From Psychrobacter sp. Pi2-52 (lineage in GTDB: Bacteria; Pseudomonadota; Gammaproteobacteria; Pseudomonadales; Moraxellaceae): DNA of 64,000 bases. A program made the position numbers and the translations under genes. Below the pieces are notes generated by a model that saw only the letters and a program-made list of their open reading frames with translations, ran no database searches and was not told where the DNA came from. Position 1 is the stretch's first letter; each line of letters begins with the position of its first letter. The stretch lies in NCBI RefSeq assembly GCF_904846705.1, contig NZ_CAJHBS010000003.1, positions 1 through 64,000 of the forward strand, given 5' to 3'. This document shows positions 63,239 through 64,000 of this stretch, piece by piece.

Positions 63239-64000
63239 ATGGATTATCGCTCAAAAACCTCTACCGGCGGTCGTAATATGGCAGGCGCGCGCGCATTATG
63301 GCGTGCAACCGGCATGACTGACGGCGACTTTGGCAAGCCAATCATTGCGATTGCTAACTCTTTTACCCAGTTTGTACCCGGCCATGTGCATCTAAAAGAC
63401 CTTGGACAACTGGTCGCCCGTGAGATTGAGCAAGCAGGCGGCGTTGCAAAAGAGTTCAATACCATTGCGGTCGATGATGGTATTGCGATGGGCCATAGCG
63501 GTATGTTGTACTCGCTACCAAGTCGTGATTTGATCGCTGATTCTGTCGAGTATATGGTCAATGCTCACTGTGCAGATGCACTAGTTTGTATTTCTAACTG
63601 TGACAAAATCACTCCGGGTATGTTGATGGCCGCCATGCGCCTTAACATTCCAGTGGTATTTATCTCAGGTGGGCCAATGGAAGCAGGCAAAATCTTAGCC
63701 AGTACCGTTGGTAAGAGCCACAATACCGATAGTAGTGACAGTAGCGCTGTTCGCAAACTTGACCTTGTCGATGCCATGATGGACGCGGCTGATGATAGCA
63801 TCAGTGATGAAGACGTCGCCGCTATCGAAGCCTCAGCCTGCCCTACTTGTGGTTCGTGCTCTGGTATGTTTACCGCCAACTCGATGAACTGCTTGACCGA
63901 AGCTTTAGGCCTAGCACTACCAGGTAATGGCTCACTGCTAGCTACTCATTCATTGCGCCGCGAGCTATTTTTAGAAGCGGGTCGTACCATTGTGTCGCTT
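63239..64000 (+). CDS. ilvD: Dihydroxy-acid dehydratase (5' part, cut by window edge)
   Basis: The first 254 codons of the Fe-S enzyme that dehydrates dihydroxy acids in valine and isoleucine synthesis (complete E. coli protein 616 residues). The start [26 protein letters not shown] is the family signature. Cluster cysteines are in [13 protein letters not shown] near residue 122 and [20 protein letters not shown] near 195. GTAAGGAATATCAC precedes the ATG. The remainder lies outside the window. Confidence 0.97.
   Translation, partial: MDYRSKTSTGGRNMAGARALWRATGMTDGDFGKPIIAIANSFTQFVPGHVHLKDLGQLVAREIEQAGGVAKEFNTIAVDDGIAMGHSGMLYSLPSRDLIADSVEYMVNAHCADALVCISNCDKITPGMLMAAMRLNIPVVFISGGPMEAGKILASTVGKSHNTDSSDSSAVRKLDLVDAMMDAADDSISDEDVAAIEASACPTCGSCSGMFTANSMNCLTEALGLALPGNGSLLATHSLRRELFLEAGRTIVSL

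Overview
The window is chromosomal DNA of a gamma-proteobacterium of the family Moraxellaceae, most likely Psychrobacter. This is inferred, not proven. The reasons are moderate G+C with A+T-rich spacers, a fatty acyl-CoA reductase that closely resembles Acinetobacter Acr1, an unlinked gspL-gspM pair, a short MetE-type methionine synthase next to a DUF1852 gene, and many proteins with long Ser/Thr/Asn/Asp-rich inserts or N-terminal tails. I saw no tRNA, rRNA, CRISPR array or prophage.

Layout. 1-833 holds the start of an IS256-family transposase cut by the window edge. 1192-5161 has a SulP anion transporter, a bestrophin-like channel and a DUF493 protein. 5500-11666 is the aerobic ribonucleotide reductase locus: twin NrdR boxes, nrdA, nrdB and a YfaE-type ferredoxin. 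nrdA and nrdB are separated by an A+T-rich membrane protein of unknown function, repeats, and a small protein with an antitoxin-like start. 11837-22260 is an envelope block: a DegS-like protease, a NIF3-family protein, two lytic transglycosylases (MltF-like and MltD-like), a secreted protein and a CorC/DUF21 protein. 22793-26664 is yajC-secD-secF, followed by a MATE exporter and azlCD. 29655-40489 is a minus-strand run: purF, cvpA, pyrD, gspM, gspL, sixA, gpsA, a nitroreductase, zapE and an alpha/beta hydrolase. 41531-47880 has xseA-xseB, pncB and a betaine-type ABC importer whose binding protein and permease are fused. 48275-52352 has an aldehyde dehydrogenase, lipB, ppa and a tail-anchored protein. 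52499-56169 is the most interesting block. 56480-64000 has acr1, a DUF1622 protein, dusB, a BetT-like carrier, a HIT protein, an unknown protein and the start of ilvD.

How genes work together. The minus-strand operon DUF1852 (mesX), core methionine synthase (mesD) and flavin reductase fits the MesD route of methionine synthesis, which is reported to need neither methylfolate nor cobalamin but to need DUF1852 and oxygen. The flavin reductase as a third gene suggests that reduced flavin takes part. A perfect 9-bp inverted repeat matching the MetR consensus lies about 110 bp upstream of mesX, where a LysR-type activator would bind. Osmoprotection is represented by the fused betaine importer and the BetT-like carrier, and nucleotide synthesis by nrdAB, purF and pyrD.

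Limits. Functions come from reading motifs and recalled family resemblance, not from database searches. Start codons were chosen from Shine-Dalgarno spacing where possible. Residue positions are hand-counted and approximate.
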